64,000 nucleotides of DNA from JTS-AC122 sp050246015 (GCA_050246015.1 JBFWWU010000010.1:1-64000); one strand, 5' to 3'. Positions 30,147 through 38,718 are shown, counted from the first letter of the stretch. Numbers and translations are program-made. The notes: a model not told the origin generated them from the letters alone.

Positions 30147-32705
30147 TCAGATCGGCAGCGGTCTGGCGGCGGCGTTGAGATCGGCCCACGGGTCACTCGG
30201 CACCGCTCGCAGCCTTCGCATCACCGTCGGCACGTTGAAGACGGCGGGCGATTCGATGTCGTCGAGTTCGTCCCAGGTGATGGGCACCGAGACCGGGGCG
30301 CCGGGGCGCGCGCGGGTGCTGTACGCCCCCACCGTGGTCGCGCCGCGGACATTCCGCAGGTAGTCGATGAAGAGGCGTCCCTTGCGGTTCTGAGCACCGG
30401 CGACGGCGACAAACTGTCGAGGCGCGACCTTCGCGAGCGTCTGCGCGAACACCCGGCAGAAGTGCGTCACCCGATCCCATGGATGTTCCGGGCGGATGGG
30501 CGCCACGACATGAAGCCCCTTGCCCCCCGACGTCTTGACGAACCCGACGAGCGTGACCTGCTCGAGCGCGCGGCGCACCAGGGCGGCGGCCTGGACGGTG
30601 TCCCGCCACGTCACGCCCTCGCCGGGGTCCAGATCGAAGATGATCCGATCGGGCGTCTGGATCGAACTCGCCAAAGAGCCCCAGGGGTGGATCTCGATGG
30701 CGTTCATCTGCACGAGCCCGAACAGCCCGTCGAGGTCGTGCACGAGCAGGTGTTGTTCCACATCCCCAGAGTCGTCGGCGATATCGACGCCGTGAACGGC
30801 CGCGGGCATTCCCTTGGCGGGGTGCTTCTGGAAGAAGGATTTGGCGCCTTGGCCTTGAGGGGCGCGGAGGATCGAAAGAGGCCGCTGGGCGACGTGCGGC
30901 AGCATGAAGGGGGCAACGAGGGTGTAGTAAGCGGCCAGGTCGCGCTTGGTGAGAGAGAACCCGCCGCCGCGATCCGGGAAGACGACCCGATCGGGATGCG
31001 TGAGCCGCGTGGAGAGGGCGGGCCCGCTGATCGGTTCCGCTGGCAACACTCGCGCCGAGCGGGACTTTTTCGAAGGCGGCGTGCGGGCGGGCGGCGGCGC
31101 CTTGGCAGGCGGGCGAGTGTCCTGCTCGCCGACGACGGCTCCGGGATCGAGGTCGTCGCGGATGCCTCGGAACGACGCATGGCGGATGAGTCGGTCACTG
31201 CTCCAATCGCGGAACTGCGCTTGCACGACAAGTTCGGGCTTGACCCAGGTGACGCCGCGCGCGTCGATGCCCATCGGCGGGTTCACGAACGGCGCCGCGG
31301 GCGCCAGGAGAGTTCGCAGCCGCGAGTGCAACTCCCGCAGCGTTTCGGTGCTGAATCCCGTGCCGACCTTGCCGGCGAAGCAGAGGGTTCCCGCGCGGTC
31401 GTGATAGCCCAGCAGGAGCGCGCCCAGGTGCGCGCGCGATCCTTCGGGCGCGGTGAACCCGCCGACGACGAACTCCTGCTGGTTGAAGCATTTCACCTTG
31501 ATCCACGAGGGTGATCGCGCCTCTGAATAGGGGGCGGAGCGTCGCTTGGAGACGATGCCTTCCAGGCCGGCGCGGCAGGCGCTCTCGAAAGCGGCCTGTC
31601 CGTTCCCTTCCACGTGCTGGCTGAGCCGCACTCGCCCCTCCTGGCGCGACGCGAGGATGTCGGCCAGCAGGGCGCGCCGCTGGTCGAGCGGCGACTTGCG
31701 CAGGTCGAAGCCGTCGCACCATGGAAGGTCGAAAGCGATGAACACGATCGAGGTGGCGCGACGGTTGTGAATGGAGTTCTGCAGCGCCTGAAAGTCGCTG
31801 ATCCCCTGCGTGTTGAGAACGACCGCCTCGCCGTCGATGACGGCGTCGAGATTCACTGACTCCTGAACGGCGCGGGCGATCTCGGGGAGTTTGTTCGTCC
31901 AGTCAAGCCCGGATCGGCTGAGGATCCTCACCGCGTCGCCGGACCGATAGACCATCAGCCGGTATCCGTCGAACTTGACTTCATGGGTCCATTCATCGCC
32001 GGGCGGGGGCGCGGCGGCGAGCGCGGCGAGCTGGGGCTTGATTCGAGCGGGCATCGACGCGGCCCTGGCATTCGTGAGCGAAGCGGCGGTGCGCGCGTCC
32101 GAGCGCTCAGGCTTCGGCTCTCGAGGCTTGGCGTTACGCGCGATCTCGGCCATCGAGCGGTGCGATGTCACGCTCGTGGGGTACGCCTCGGCGTGAACGC
32201 CGGGACTGGCGTGCGCGTCGCGCTCCTTGACCAGCAGCCACTGAGGCTGCCGCGCGGCGCGCTTGGTGCGAACGAGCATCCAGCGCCCCTTGAGGCGTTG
32301 GCCGGCGAGCGAGAACTTGAGCATCCCGTCGCGCAGCGAAGTCGCCGCGTCACCCTCCGGCGTCCATGTGCCTGTATCCCAGAGCATCACGGTTCCGCCG
32401 CCGTACTCGCCCGCCGGGATCGTCCCCTCGAACGACCCGTACTCAAGCGGATGGTCTTCGACCTCGATCGCCAGGCGTTTGTCTCTGGGGTCCAGGCTTG
32501 GTCCCTTGGGCACGGCCCAACTCTTGAGCGTGTCGCCGACCTGCAGTCTCAGGTCGTAGTGCAGGTTCGTGGCGTCGTGCTTCTGGACGACGAAGATCAA
32601 GCCGGCCGGGTGCGACGCCTTGGCGCGCGTGCGGCGAGCGGGCTTCGGCGCCGGCTCGGGCGTCTTGTCGAAGTTTCGTTTGCGCTGGTAGTCTTTCAGG
32701 CCCAC
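30147..32705 (-). CDS. ligD: Multifunctional DNA repair ligase LigD (3'-phosphoesterase, ligase, polymerase)
   Basis: LigD seals double-strand breaks with Ku in bacterial end joining. Domains in order: a 3'-phosphoesterase (LKSWAVPKGPSLDP, then RLAIEVEDHPLEYGSFEG and IPAGEYGGGTV) at about residues 20-180; an ATP-dependent ligase with EVKFDGYR (active Lys at about residue 244), DGEAVVL, GIVSKRR and the C-terminal OB-fold; and a primase-polymerase with IIFDLDPGEG (two metal Asp, about residue 690) and KTSGGKGLHV. This PE-Lig-Pol order is the one in Pseudomonas. The GTG start at 32705 gives the usual VGLKDYQRKRNF opening and overlaps the upstream gene by 10 nt; an ATG at 32783 would give an 88-nt overlap. 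It is the last gene of the operon. Confidence 0.95.
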   Translation of the reverse strand: MGLKDYQRKRNFDKTPEPAPKPARRTRAKASHPAGLIFVVQKHDATNLHYDLRLQVGDTLKSWAVPKGPSLDPRDKRLAIEVEDHPLEYGSFEGTIPAGEYGGGTVMLWDTGTWTPEGDAATSLRDGMLKFSLAGQRLKGRWMLVRTKRAARQPQWLLVKERDAHASPGVHAEAYPTSVTSHRSMAEIARNAKPREPKPERSDARTAASLTNARAASMPARIKPQLAALAAAPPPGDEWTHEVKFDGYRLMVYRSGDAVRILSRSGLDWTNKLPEIARAVQESVNLDAVIDGEAVVLNTQGISDFQALQNSIHNRRATSIVFIAFDLPWCDGFDLRKSPLDQRRALLADILASRQEGRVRLSQHVEGNGQAAFESACRAGLEGIVSKRRSAPYSEARSPSWIKVKCFNQQEFVVGGFTAPEGSRAHLGALLLGYHDRAGTLCFAGKVGTGFSTETLRELHSRLRTLLAPAAPFVNPPMGIDARGVTWVKPELVVQAQFRDWSSDRLIRHASFRGIRDDLDPGAVVGEQDTRPPAKAPPPARTPPSKKSRSARVLPAEPISGPALSTRLTHPDRVVFPDRGGGFSLTKRDLAAYYTLVAPFMLPHVAQRPLSILRAPQGQGAKSFFQKHPAKGMPAAVHGVDIADDSGDVEQHLLVHDLDGLFGLVQMNAIEIHPWGSLASSIQTPDRIIFDLDPGEGVTWRDTVQAAALVRRALEQVTLVGFVKTSGGKGLHVVAPIRPEHPWDRVTHFCRVFAQTLAKVAPRQFVAVAGAQNRKGRLFIDYLRNVRGATTVGAYSTRARPGAPVSVPITWDELDDIESPAVFNVPTVMRRLRAVPSDPWADLNAAARPLPI

Positions 32706-33934
32706 GCGCGGCCACCTCGCCGGGGAACGCTCGCGCCCGGTGGTCGCAGCGCGGCTAGACGCCGGCGCGCTATGTCGCTCCACTCGCTGGCGGGATCAAG
32801 GCGGAGATAGTCGGCCCACGCCGACGCCGCCGTGTCTGGATCTCCCTGCCGCTCGGCGACGTCCCCGAGGTTGAAATAGGCATCGGTGAATGTTGGATCC
32901 AGTGCGATGGACTTGCGCAAGTACCGCATCGCCGAGACGCGGTCGCCGAGTTCGTCCTGCACATGGGCCAGGTTGAACCATGCGGTGGCGTGCGATGGAT
33001 CGAGCGCAACGGCCTGCGAGAATCGCTCCGCCGCGGCTTCGAGCCGCCCGCTGGCCAGAAGGACATTGCCCAGGTTGAACTGAGGTGTCGGATCGTTCGG
33101 CGCCAGGGCGGCGGCGCGGCGGTAGGCGTTCTCGGCCTTGTCAAGATCGCCCGCCGCTTCGTGTTCCAGACCGCTCTCGATCCACGCCGCGCTATCGCGC
33201 ACATCGGCTCTGACGATCGACAGTGAGCGCGGCGTGGCATCGGAGGTGGGAGCATGCCGACCATCGAAGCGGATTTCCAACTGTCCGCTCGGTGTCAGCA
33301 GCGCCTCTTCGAGTTCCGCGACCAGTTCGCCGCGGTCTGAAACCAGGATATTCAGTTGCGCCAGGGGCGTGTGCACGCCGGGAAGGAATCGGCCCAGGGA
33401 ATCGAGGCTGCGCTGGATGAGACCCGGGCGGATCCCGCGCGCGACCAGTCCGGTCAGCGTGCGCAGCGAAACCAGGTCGCGGAAATCGAAGCGCCCGTCG
33501 GTTGATTGGACCAGGCCGCGGTGCTCCCAGCGCCGCAGCGTGGATTGGTCGATGCCAAGGGCGGCGCAGACATGGGCGGCGTCAAGTGATTTGGGGGTGG
33601 GGGCCGCGACGGGCCGCAGCCCGAGCATCTCGCGCAGTGACAGTTCGGAGACGACGCGTATCGGCTTGCCCTCGGCCATGAGCCGCTCGGCGGTCGCGAG
33701 CGTGCGGGGGATGCGCCCGCTGTCCATGAGCGGCCAGCCGAGCATGCCGACGATGACCGTCGTAGCCGAATGCGGTTCGATCGTGTGCACCACCGTGGCG
33801 CCCGCGCCAACGGCCAGAGCGGCGGCCTGGGCGCGCGGCATCGTGGCGAATCGTCCGATCAATACCGCGTGCTGTCCTTGCAGCGCCCGCGTCGCCGAAC
33901 TCGTCGGCTCCGGGCCGCTGCTCGACCGTGTCAT
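32696..33934 (-). CDS. BRCT - MerR-type HTH - TPR fusion protein within the end-joining operon
   Basis: The 412-residue protein has three modules. Residues about 19-105 look like a BRCT domain (LQGQHAVLIGRF, GAGATVVHTI, ATTVIVG, IRVVSELSLREML); the conserved Trp of many BRCTs is not present. Residues about 117-180 are a MerR-like winged helix (AAHVCAALGIDQSTLRRWEHRG, then FDFRDLVSLRTL). From about residue 250 there are four TPR units with the usual W/F-L-G-A-Y-F-A-P spacing (ENAYRRAAALAPNDP, ERFSQAVALDPSHA, RYLRKSIALDPTFT). BRCT domains bind phosphopeptides or DNA ends, MerR HTHs bind DNA, TPRs bind proteins. Its ATG overlaps the ku stop (TGATG) and its end overlaps ligD, so the three are co-translated. 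The combination suggests a regulator or scaffold for end joining, an inference. Confidence 0.8.
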   Translation of the reverse strand: MTRSSSGPEPTSSATRALQGQHAVLIGRFATMPRAQAAALAVGAGATVVHTIEPHSATTVIVGMLGWPLMDSGRIPRTLATAERLMAEGKPIRVVSELSLREMLGLRPVAAPTPKSLDAAHVCAALGIDQSTLRRWEHRGLVQSTDGRFDFRDLVSLRTLTGLVARGIRPGLIQRSLDSLGRFLPGVHTPLAQLNILVSDRGELVAELEEALLTPSGQLEIRFDGRHAPTSDATPRSLSIVRADVRDSAAWIESGLEHEAAGDLDKAENAYRRAAALAPNDPTPQFNLGNVLLASGRLEAAAERFSQAVALDPSHATAWFNLAHVQDELGDRVSAMRYLRKSIALDPTFTDAYFNLGDVAERQGDPDTAASAWADYLRLDPASEWSDIARRRLAALRPPGASVPRRGGRAWA

Positions 33935-34821
33935 CAGGCTTGCTTCCTCTTCTGCTTCTTCGCGGTCGCGGCGGGCTGGCTCTTGGCCGGGGGCTTCTTG
34001 GATTTGGCGGTCCGGGTCGGGGCGGCCGTCTCGGCGGGTGGCGCCCTGCCCACGGATTCCAGGCTCGCCTTGAGTGCGTCGGCAAAGTTGAACGTGGCCG
34101 GCAGGTCTTCTTCCTGCACAATGACTGGCGCCTCACCGGCGATCTTGGACTTGATGAGTTCCACCAGCGCGTCCTGGTACGAGTCATGGAACTCGGACGG
34201 GTTGAACTTCCCGAGTTTTCCCTTGATCAGCGACGTGGCGAGTTGCAGATATTCCTTGTTCGCCGGCGCGTCCTTGATCTCTTCAAAGTACGGGGCGGCG
34301 TCGCGCACCTCGTTCGCCGCGCGGAGCGTGCAGAGTGAGAATCCTCTTTCTCCCGGGCGCACGAGCACCATCCGCTCGCGCCCGGCGAGCGTCAGTTTGC
34401 CGATGCCCCCCGTCTTGGTCTGTTCCAGTGCATGATGCACGACGCGGAACGGCTCCTCGGCGACGGGGCCGTCGGGCGCGATGTAGTACGTGGAATCAAG
34501 GTAGATCTCTTCGATCGAATCGAGCGGGACGAACTTCGTGAGTTCGATTGTCTTTTCCGAGCGGATCTTGATCTTGTCGAGTTCCTCCTGCTCGATGATG
34601 ACGTACTTGTCCTTCTCGAACTCGTACCCCTTCACGATCTCGGAGCGATCCACCTGCCCGTGGATGGGGCAGGTGGTGGGCATCTTGATCCTGGCGTTGC
34701 AGTCCTTGTGCAACTGGTTGAGCCGCACTTTTTCCGTTTCGGTTGTGGCGCTGTACAGGCGCACCCCGAACGTAACGAGCGAGATCTTGAGGTTGCCGGT
34801 CCAATAGGCGCGAGGTGCCAT
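33934..34821 (-). CDS. ku: Ku protein, DNA end-binding
   Basis: Bacterial Ku forms a homodimeric ring on double-strand breaks and recruits LigD. The start at 34821 follows GGAGAG with an 8-nt gap and gives MAPRAYWTGNLKISLVTF, the usual opening. The Ku core is recognised by LYSATTETEKVRLNQLHKDC, KGYEFEKDKYVIIEQEELDKI and TIELTKFVPLDSIEEIYLD (all quoted in part). A bridge region with LIKGKLGKFNPSEFHD and a Lys/Ala/Pro-rich tail, KSKKPPAKSQPAATAKKQK, follows; basic tails of this type bind DNA and LigD. Length is 295. It opens the operon ku - BRCT/MerR/TPR - ligD. Confidence 0.95.
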   Translation of the reverse strand: MAPRAYWTGNLKISLVTFGVRLYSATTETEKVRLNQLHKDCNARIKMPTTCPIHGQVDRSEIVKGYEFEKDKYVIIEQEELDKIKIRSEKTIELTKFVPLDSIEEIYLDSTYYIAPDGPVAEEPFRVVHHALEQTKTGGIGKLTLAGRERMVLVRPGERGFSLCTLRAANEVRDAAPYFEEIKDAPANKEYLQLATSLIKGKLGKFNPSEFHDSYQDALVELIKSKIAGEAPVIVQEEDLPATFNFADALKASLESVGRAPPAETAAPTRTAKSKKPPAKSQPAATAKKQKRKQA

Positions 34822-34895
34822 GCCAGAGGCTCTCCGAGAGGTGCAAGAGAGGCGAATGTCCGTGCCTATTCGATCGGCTCCCTCACTGAAGCCAA

Positions 34896-34939
34896 TGTAA
34901 AGTGTACGTGAGTTCAACGTAAAGCGCGCGGCTGTAAAG
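34896..34939 (-). repeat. Three GTAAAG direct repeats upstream of ku
   Basis: TGTAAAG, CGTAAAG and TGTAAAG lie at 34896-34902, 34918-34924 and 34933-34939 (plus strand), that is CTTTAC-type motifs 75-118 nt before the ku start on the coding strand. The spacings are 22 and 15. They could be a regulatory or -35-like site for the end-joining operon. Confidence 0.35.
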
Positions 34940-35003
34940 CCGTTGTTCGGCGTGGTCGTGAAGACCGTGAGCGGAGTATCTCGCGCGCAGCCGGGTGCTG
35001 AAA

Positions 35004-35076
35004 TGGAGCGGAGGAGACTCGAACTCCCAACTTCCACCTTGCAAAGGTGGCACTCTACCAATTGAGTTACCGCCCC
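35004..35076 (-). tRNA. tRNA-Ala (anticodon UGC)
   Basis: A full cloverleaf is visible on the minus strand. The acceptor arms GGGGCGG and CCGCTCC pair with a G3-U70 wobble, the main alanine identity element. The D arm is ACTC/GAGT, the anticodon stem CCACC/GGTGG has loop TTTGCAA (anticodon TGC), and the T arm is GGGAG/CTCCT around TTCGAGT. The discriminator base is A. No CCA is encoded. Confidence 0.95.
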
Positions 35077-35185
35077 CAGATCGATTCTCCGAAGGCCGAG
35101 CATTGTGTGTTCGCGGCGGGGGAAGGTCAAGTCGCTCTCGACGCGCATCGACGCGGGCTCGATCGCTCGCCGGCATTCTGATCGC

Positions 35186-35656
35186 TTACAACCGGCCAGA
35201 ACCGGCGGCGGCGTCGCGGGCCTCCACCGCGAGCATATCGCATCGCTCGTTTTCGGGGTGTCCCGCGTGTCCTTGTATCCAGTGGAAGGCGACCTCATGC
35301 GACAGCATCAACTCATCGAGTCTCTGCCACAGGTCCTGGTTTTTCACGGGCTTCCTATTCGCGGTCTTCCACCCGCGTTTCTTCCAGTTGGGAAGCCACT
35401 CGCGCAAGCCGTTGAGCACGTACTGCGAGTCGGAATACAAGTCCACGCGAGATGGTGACTTGAGCGCGGCTAACCCTTCGATCACCGCAAGCAGTTCCAT
35501 GCGGTTGTTCGTGGTTTCCGGATCGCCCCCGCTGCGTTCGCGCTCTTTCCCGCTGCTCGGATGCCGCAGCACAAAGGCCCACCCGCCCGGCCCCGGATTC
35601 CCAGAGCAGGCGCCGTCAGTGTACAACTGCACGTGCGGCTTCGTCCCCGTTGTCAT
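35186..35656 (-). CDS. rnhA: Ribonuclease HI
   Basis: RNase HI cuts the RNA strand of RNA-DNA hybrids with two metal ions. The four acidic residues are in the expected blocks: Asp in YTDGACSGNPGPGGW, Glu in RMELLAVIEGL, Asp in LYSDSQYVLNGL and Asp in NERCDMLA; the nearby His is in WIQGHAGHPENE. Length (156) is normal. It is 110 nt from the tRNA gene on the same strand. There is no Shine-Dalgarno; TACTCT is 7 nt before the ATG. Confidence 0.95.
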   Translation of the reverse strand: MTTGTKPHVQLYTDGACSGNPGPGGWAFVLRHPSSGKERERSGGDPETTNNRMELLAVIEGLAALKSPSRVDLYSDSQYVLNGLREWLPNWKKRGWKTANRKPVKNQDLWQRLDELMLSHEVAFHWIQGHAGHPENERCDMLAVEARDAAAGSGRL

Positions 35657-35663
35657 GCCGGGC

Positions 35664-35669
35664 AGAGTA
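35664..35669 (-). promoter_or_regulatory. Putative -10 box of a leaderless rnhA transcript
   Basis: TACTCT on the minus strand, 7 nt before the rnhA ATG at 35656. Confidence 0.45.
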
Positions 35670-35725
35670 GGCCCGCCATGCTCGGCGGCGACGGGTGCGT
35701 TGCACGCCGGCGTGACCGCTAATAA

Positions 35726-36418
35726 CTACTTCGGATGGCGCGGCTTCGCGGGCACGCCCACCACGGTCGTCCCGTCGCTCACCTGCTTCAGCACCATCGC
35801 GCCCGCGCCGACCACGGCGCCAGCGCCGATCACCGCGCCGGGCAGCGTCCGCGCTCCGATGCCCACGAGCGAATCCGGACCGACGCGTGTACGCCCCCCG
35901 AGCACACCGCCCGGTGCGCAGTGGACATTCTCCCCGATATCGCACTCGTGCTCGACGATGCACCCGGTGTTGATGATGGCGTGGTTCCCGATACGGGCGC
36001 GGGTATGAACGACCGCGCGCGGACCGACGAACACGCCCGCGCCGATGGTCGCGCTGGGCGAGACGACCGCGCTGGGGTGCACGATCGTCGCCGCCCGGGG
36101 CGCGCTGGGCCCGACGAGGTTCAGCATCCGGCGCCGGACACCCGTATCGCCGATGACGAGTATCCAGGCGTTCGACGGATGCTGTCGCAGCAACGCCGGG
36201 AGACTCCGCGTGTCGTCAAGCGTCCCAAGCCGCGGCGCGCTCGGCGACCCCCGCCGCAGCACGGCTTCAGCATGATCGTCGAAAAAGCCCCCAAGCGACC
36301 ACCCGCACAACAGTGCGGCTTCGGCGACCACGAGCGAATGCCCGCCCCCGCCGATCAGCACCAGGCTTCCGCTGCCGGAGTTGTGTATTTCTCGGGTGTC
36401 GCCCACGGCTAACTCCAT
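35726..36418 (-). CDS. NeuD/PglD-family sugar O/N-acyltransferase
   Basis: These enzymes acetylate amino or hydroxyl groups of nucleotide-linked sugars for glycan building. The N-terminal Rossmann-like part has LVLIGGGGHSLVVAEAA and FFDDH. The C-terminal half is a left-handed beta-helix of hexapeptide repeats (VHPSAVVSPSATIGAG, IGNHAIINTGCIVEHECDIG) with VHCAPGGVLGGRTRVG, and it closes with the VVGVPAKP segment of the family. His residues in the HECDIG and VHCAPG stretch match the usual catalytic region. Length (230) fits. No sugar-nucleotide genes are adjacent, so the acceptor is unknown. Confidence 0.88.
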   Translation of the reverse strand: MELAVGDTREIHNSGSGSLVLIGGGGHSLVVAEAALLCGWSLGGFFDDHAEAVLRRGSPSAPRLGTLDDTRSLPALLRQHPSNAWILVIGDTGVRRRMLNLVGPSAPRAATIVHPSAVVSPSATIGAGVFVGPRAVVHTRARIGNHAIINTGCIVEHECDIGENVHCAPGGVLGGRTRVGPDSLVGIGARTLPGAVIGAGAVVGAGAMVLKQVSDGTTVVGVPAKPRHPK

Positions 36419-36530
36419 CGGCCGTTTCGCGTCCGATCAACGAGACTTTCACCCCGCAGCCCCACAGGGACGCGAACACCTTCATCGCTCCGCGGGCGTG
36501 TTCGATTCTGCCGACCGGCGCGGCAATCGC

Positions 36531-36559
36531 TTGACGCGGACGGGTTCTTCGGGCATCCT
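36531..36559 (+). promoter_or_regulatory. Promoter of the C15-like secreted protein gene
   Basis: TTGACG at 36531-36536, 17 bases, CATCCT at 36554-36559. A Shine-Dalgarno GGAG lies 7 nt before the ATG at 36616, so this gene has a leader of about 50 nt. Confidence 0.45.
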
Positions 36560-36615
36560 ATGTCCAACGCCGGCGCACCCCCCGCGCGGGCGTTTCCCTC
36601 AAACGGAGACTATTC

Positions 36616-37614
36616 ATGGTTGCGTCAAATCATGCCCGAGGCGTTCTCGCCGCGCTCTGCGCCGCGTGCCTCGCGGGGCCGTCACTCGCCGACAACACAC
36701 GCAACATCATGATCACCGGGTACTGGCCGCCGACCAACGAGATGCTCCGACCCTTTTCGACCAACCCGGCGCAGAATCCCGGCGGCTGGATCGGGCAGAA
36801 CTGGGAACACTCGGGGTACGACATCTACGCGTTCTTCCCCGAGTTTCCGTCGGGCCTTGGCCAAGGGGTAGGCGATTTCGAGGTGGACTATCAGGACACC
36901 GCCGCCGATTGGGCCCGGCTCGTTGCCGAAATCAGGCCCGTCGCGATCATCACCTTCAGCCGAGCCAACACGACCCGGGGCTGGGAACTGGAACCCGCTC
37001 ACCAGCGTTTCCGCCTGCCCGGCGAAACCAACCCCCCGGGTCGTTCCATCCCGGTCTACACGCAGGACTACTCCGGCGTTCGATATCCAAGCGATGTTCC
37101 GATCGCCGCCGAACCGATCGGCACCATCCGCGATTCGGCGCTGCCCATGCAGGCAATCGTTGACGCCGTTCGCGCCGAGATCCCCAGCACACTGATCGAT
37201 CCGTTCGTTCAGTTCTACGACCCTCAAAACCCCGGTTCCTTCGATTTCGCCGGCGGGTTCCTGTCGGGGTACATCGGATACCTGGGCATCTGGCATCACG
37301 ACCTCAATAACGCGCCGGACGCACCGTGGCGCTGCGTCGCCGCCGGGCACGTGCACGTCGGGATGTCCGCGAACGTCGCGGTCTGCACGCAGGCGACGGA
37401 AATCTCTCTGCGGGTCCTGATCGACCACGTGAACTCCATCCTGCCGTTCTGCCCCGCCGACGTGAACCGCGACCAGTTCGTCAACTCGCAGGACGTCTTC
37501 GACTTCCTGTCGGCGTTCTTCACGCTCGCGCCGGAAGGAGATTTCAACCGCGACGGGTTGACCAACAGTCAAGACCTGTTCGACTTCCTCGCGGCGTTCT
37601 TCACGGAATGCTGA
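36616..37614 (+). CDS. Secreted pyroglutamyl-peptidase-like protein (catalytic Cys replaced) with a dockerin-like tail
   Basis: A signal peptide ends AGPSLAD. Residues about 30-270 match the C15 pyroglutamyl peptidase layout: IMITGYWPP (like VLVTGFxPF), a segment GWELEP at the usual catalytic-Glu place, SALPMQAIVDAVRAE (like TLPIKAIVKAIKEA), FAGGFLSGYIGY (like SAGTFVCNHxxY) and AGHVHVG (like GFIHVP). The nucleophile position is Ser217 instead of Cys; His247 and Glu126 are candidates for the other two. So it is either an inactive or a changed-mechanism relative. The last 55 residues are the dockerin-like module, CPADVNRDQFVNSQDVFDFL and DFNRDGLTNSQDLFDFL, ending FFTEC. GGAG precedes the ATG. 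Confidence 0.7.
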   Translation: MVASNHARGVLAALCAACLAGPSLADNTRNIMITGYWPPTNEMLRPFSTNPAQNPGGWIGQNWEHSGYDIYAFFPEFPSGLGQGVGDFEVDYQDTAADWARLVAEIRPVAIITFSRANTTRGWELEPAHQRFRLPGETNPPGRSIPVYTQDYSGVRYPSDVPIAAEPIGTIRDSALPMQAIVDAVRAEIPSTLIDPFVQFYDPQNPGSFDFAGGFLSGYIGYLGIWHHDLNNAPDAPWRCVAAGHVHVGMSANVAVCTQATEISLRVLIDHVNSILPFCPADVNRDQFVNSQDVFDFLSAFFTLAPEGDFNRDGLTNSQDLFDFLAAFFTEC

Positions 37615-37707
37615 ACCGGGTCCCGCTCGAGCATCCGCGCGCAGCATCGTGTGTCGCTCCCCCGTGCGGTAACACGGTGCAAGAGCGGCGCGCGTCAGTT
37701 CACACGA

Positions 37708-38598
37708 TCACCTCCCCTCCGCGATCAACTCCCATTCCTCGGTCTTCTCGCGGATCTTGACGCCCAGCGCCTCTGTCCGCTCGCGGCGCCACTCGTGCAC
37801 GACCCCGCGGCCCTGCCGGATCCACACGATCGTCTCGTTCACGCTCCGCGACACGCCCAGGTCGATCTCGCACACCGATCGAAGCCGGGCCGCCGGCTCC
37901 TCATCGCGCCCCGCACCCGGCTCGACGGCGATCGAGGCGGTCTCAGCGGGCTCCACCGCCTTGGGGGGCGTCTCCATCCCCTCATACCAGATCTTCTGTT
38001 TCGCCGGCCCCTTGACCCGAACCCGCTCGGGGTGCTTCATCGGATGGACGGTGACGAACGACTCTTGCTCGATCGTCGAGTCGAACGCCGCCGCCGGCGA
38101 TTCGACCGCGCCATCCTGTTGAGTCGCCGGCGCGGGGCGAGAGAGACCGATCCGCGCCGGATAGATGAGCAGTGGGGGGACGAACTCAACGATGACATCG
38201 TCGTCGAAGTTCTCTTCACGCGCCAGCCCGATGGAGCCGTCCGCGTCTTGGACGATCGTCTGAACCCGGCGGCTGATCAGTGTCGCGCCCGACGAGGAAT
38301 CACCCGGCGTCGACACGTTGCGCGTCACGATCCAGGTTCGACCGCCGCGTGGCCCGTCCATAGTTTCGACGCGCGTCACGGAAAGAACGCGCTCTGTCTC
38401 GCGTTCCACCGCCGCAAATCGTTCGATCGCCGGGCCGGCAAGGACCGCCGCCGCCGCGCGGAGTTCACCCGGGGACCACTCCGCCGCCGCGGAACGCTCC
38501 GGCGCCCGGCGCGAGCCGGCGCACCCGCCCGCCAGGGCGATCGCCGCCACCACCGGCCCGAGCCACCCCATCGATCGACCAAGCGAATGACCGCGCAT
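37708..38598 (-). CDS. Lipoprotein of unknown function
   Basis: The ATG at 38598 was chosen because it starts the lipoprotein signal (lipobox LAGGCAGS); an ATG 15 codons upstream is not better supported. The 296-residue protein has a basic/hydrophobic start, a long hydrophilic part with an Ala/Pro-rich middle, and the segments RTWIVTRNVSTPG, LISRRVQTIVQDADGSIGLAREEN and VNETIVWIRQGRGVVHEW. No family is recognised. It converges with the C15-like gene and its upstream region holds the repeat elements B and C. Confidence 0.6.
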   Translation of the reverse strand: MRGHSLGRSMGWLGPVVAAIALAGGCAGSRRAPERSAAAEWSPGELRAAAAVLAGPAIERFAAVERETERVLSVTRVETMDGPRGGRTWIVTRNVSTPGDSSSGATLISRRVQTIVQDADGSIGLAREENFDDDVIVEFVPPLLIYPARIGLSRPAPATQQDGAVESPAAAFDSTIEQESFVTVHPMKHPERVRVKGPAKQKIWYEGMETPPKAVEPAETASIAVEPGAGRDEEPAARLRSVCEIDLGVSRSVNETIVWIRQGRGVVHEWRRERTEALGVKIREKTEEWELIAEGR

Positions 38599-38647
38599 GA
38601 TGAACGATATGCGAAATGCGCTGCGCCGAATCGGAATAAGCACGATT

Positions 38648-38715
38648 GGTGTGTGACCATGCTGTTTTCATCTGAGCCGTCCGGCGCGAGCCGACGGGGG
38701 AGGCGTTCGTGGTCT
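38648..38715 (+). repeat. Structured dispersed element, copy C (shorter, divergent)
   Basis: It shares the opening with A and B: GTGTGACCAT, then a T-rich stretch and CTGAGCCG. A hairpin CCGTCcGGC/GCCGACGG with a GCGA tetraloop replaces the second stem of A and B at the same place, again with one extra base on the 5' arm. A closing pair GACCA/TGGTC is possible. The third hairpin is missing. It lies head-to-tail opposite copy B. Confidence 0.45.
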
Positions 38716-38718
38716 CTT

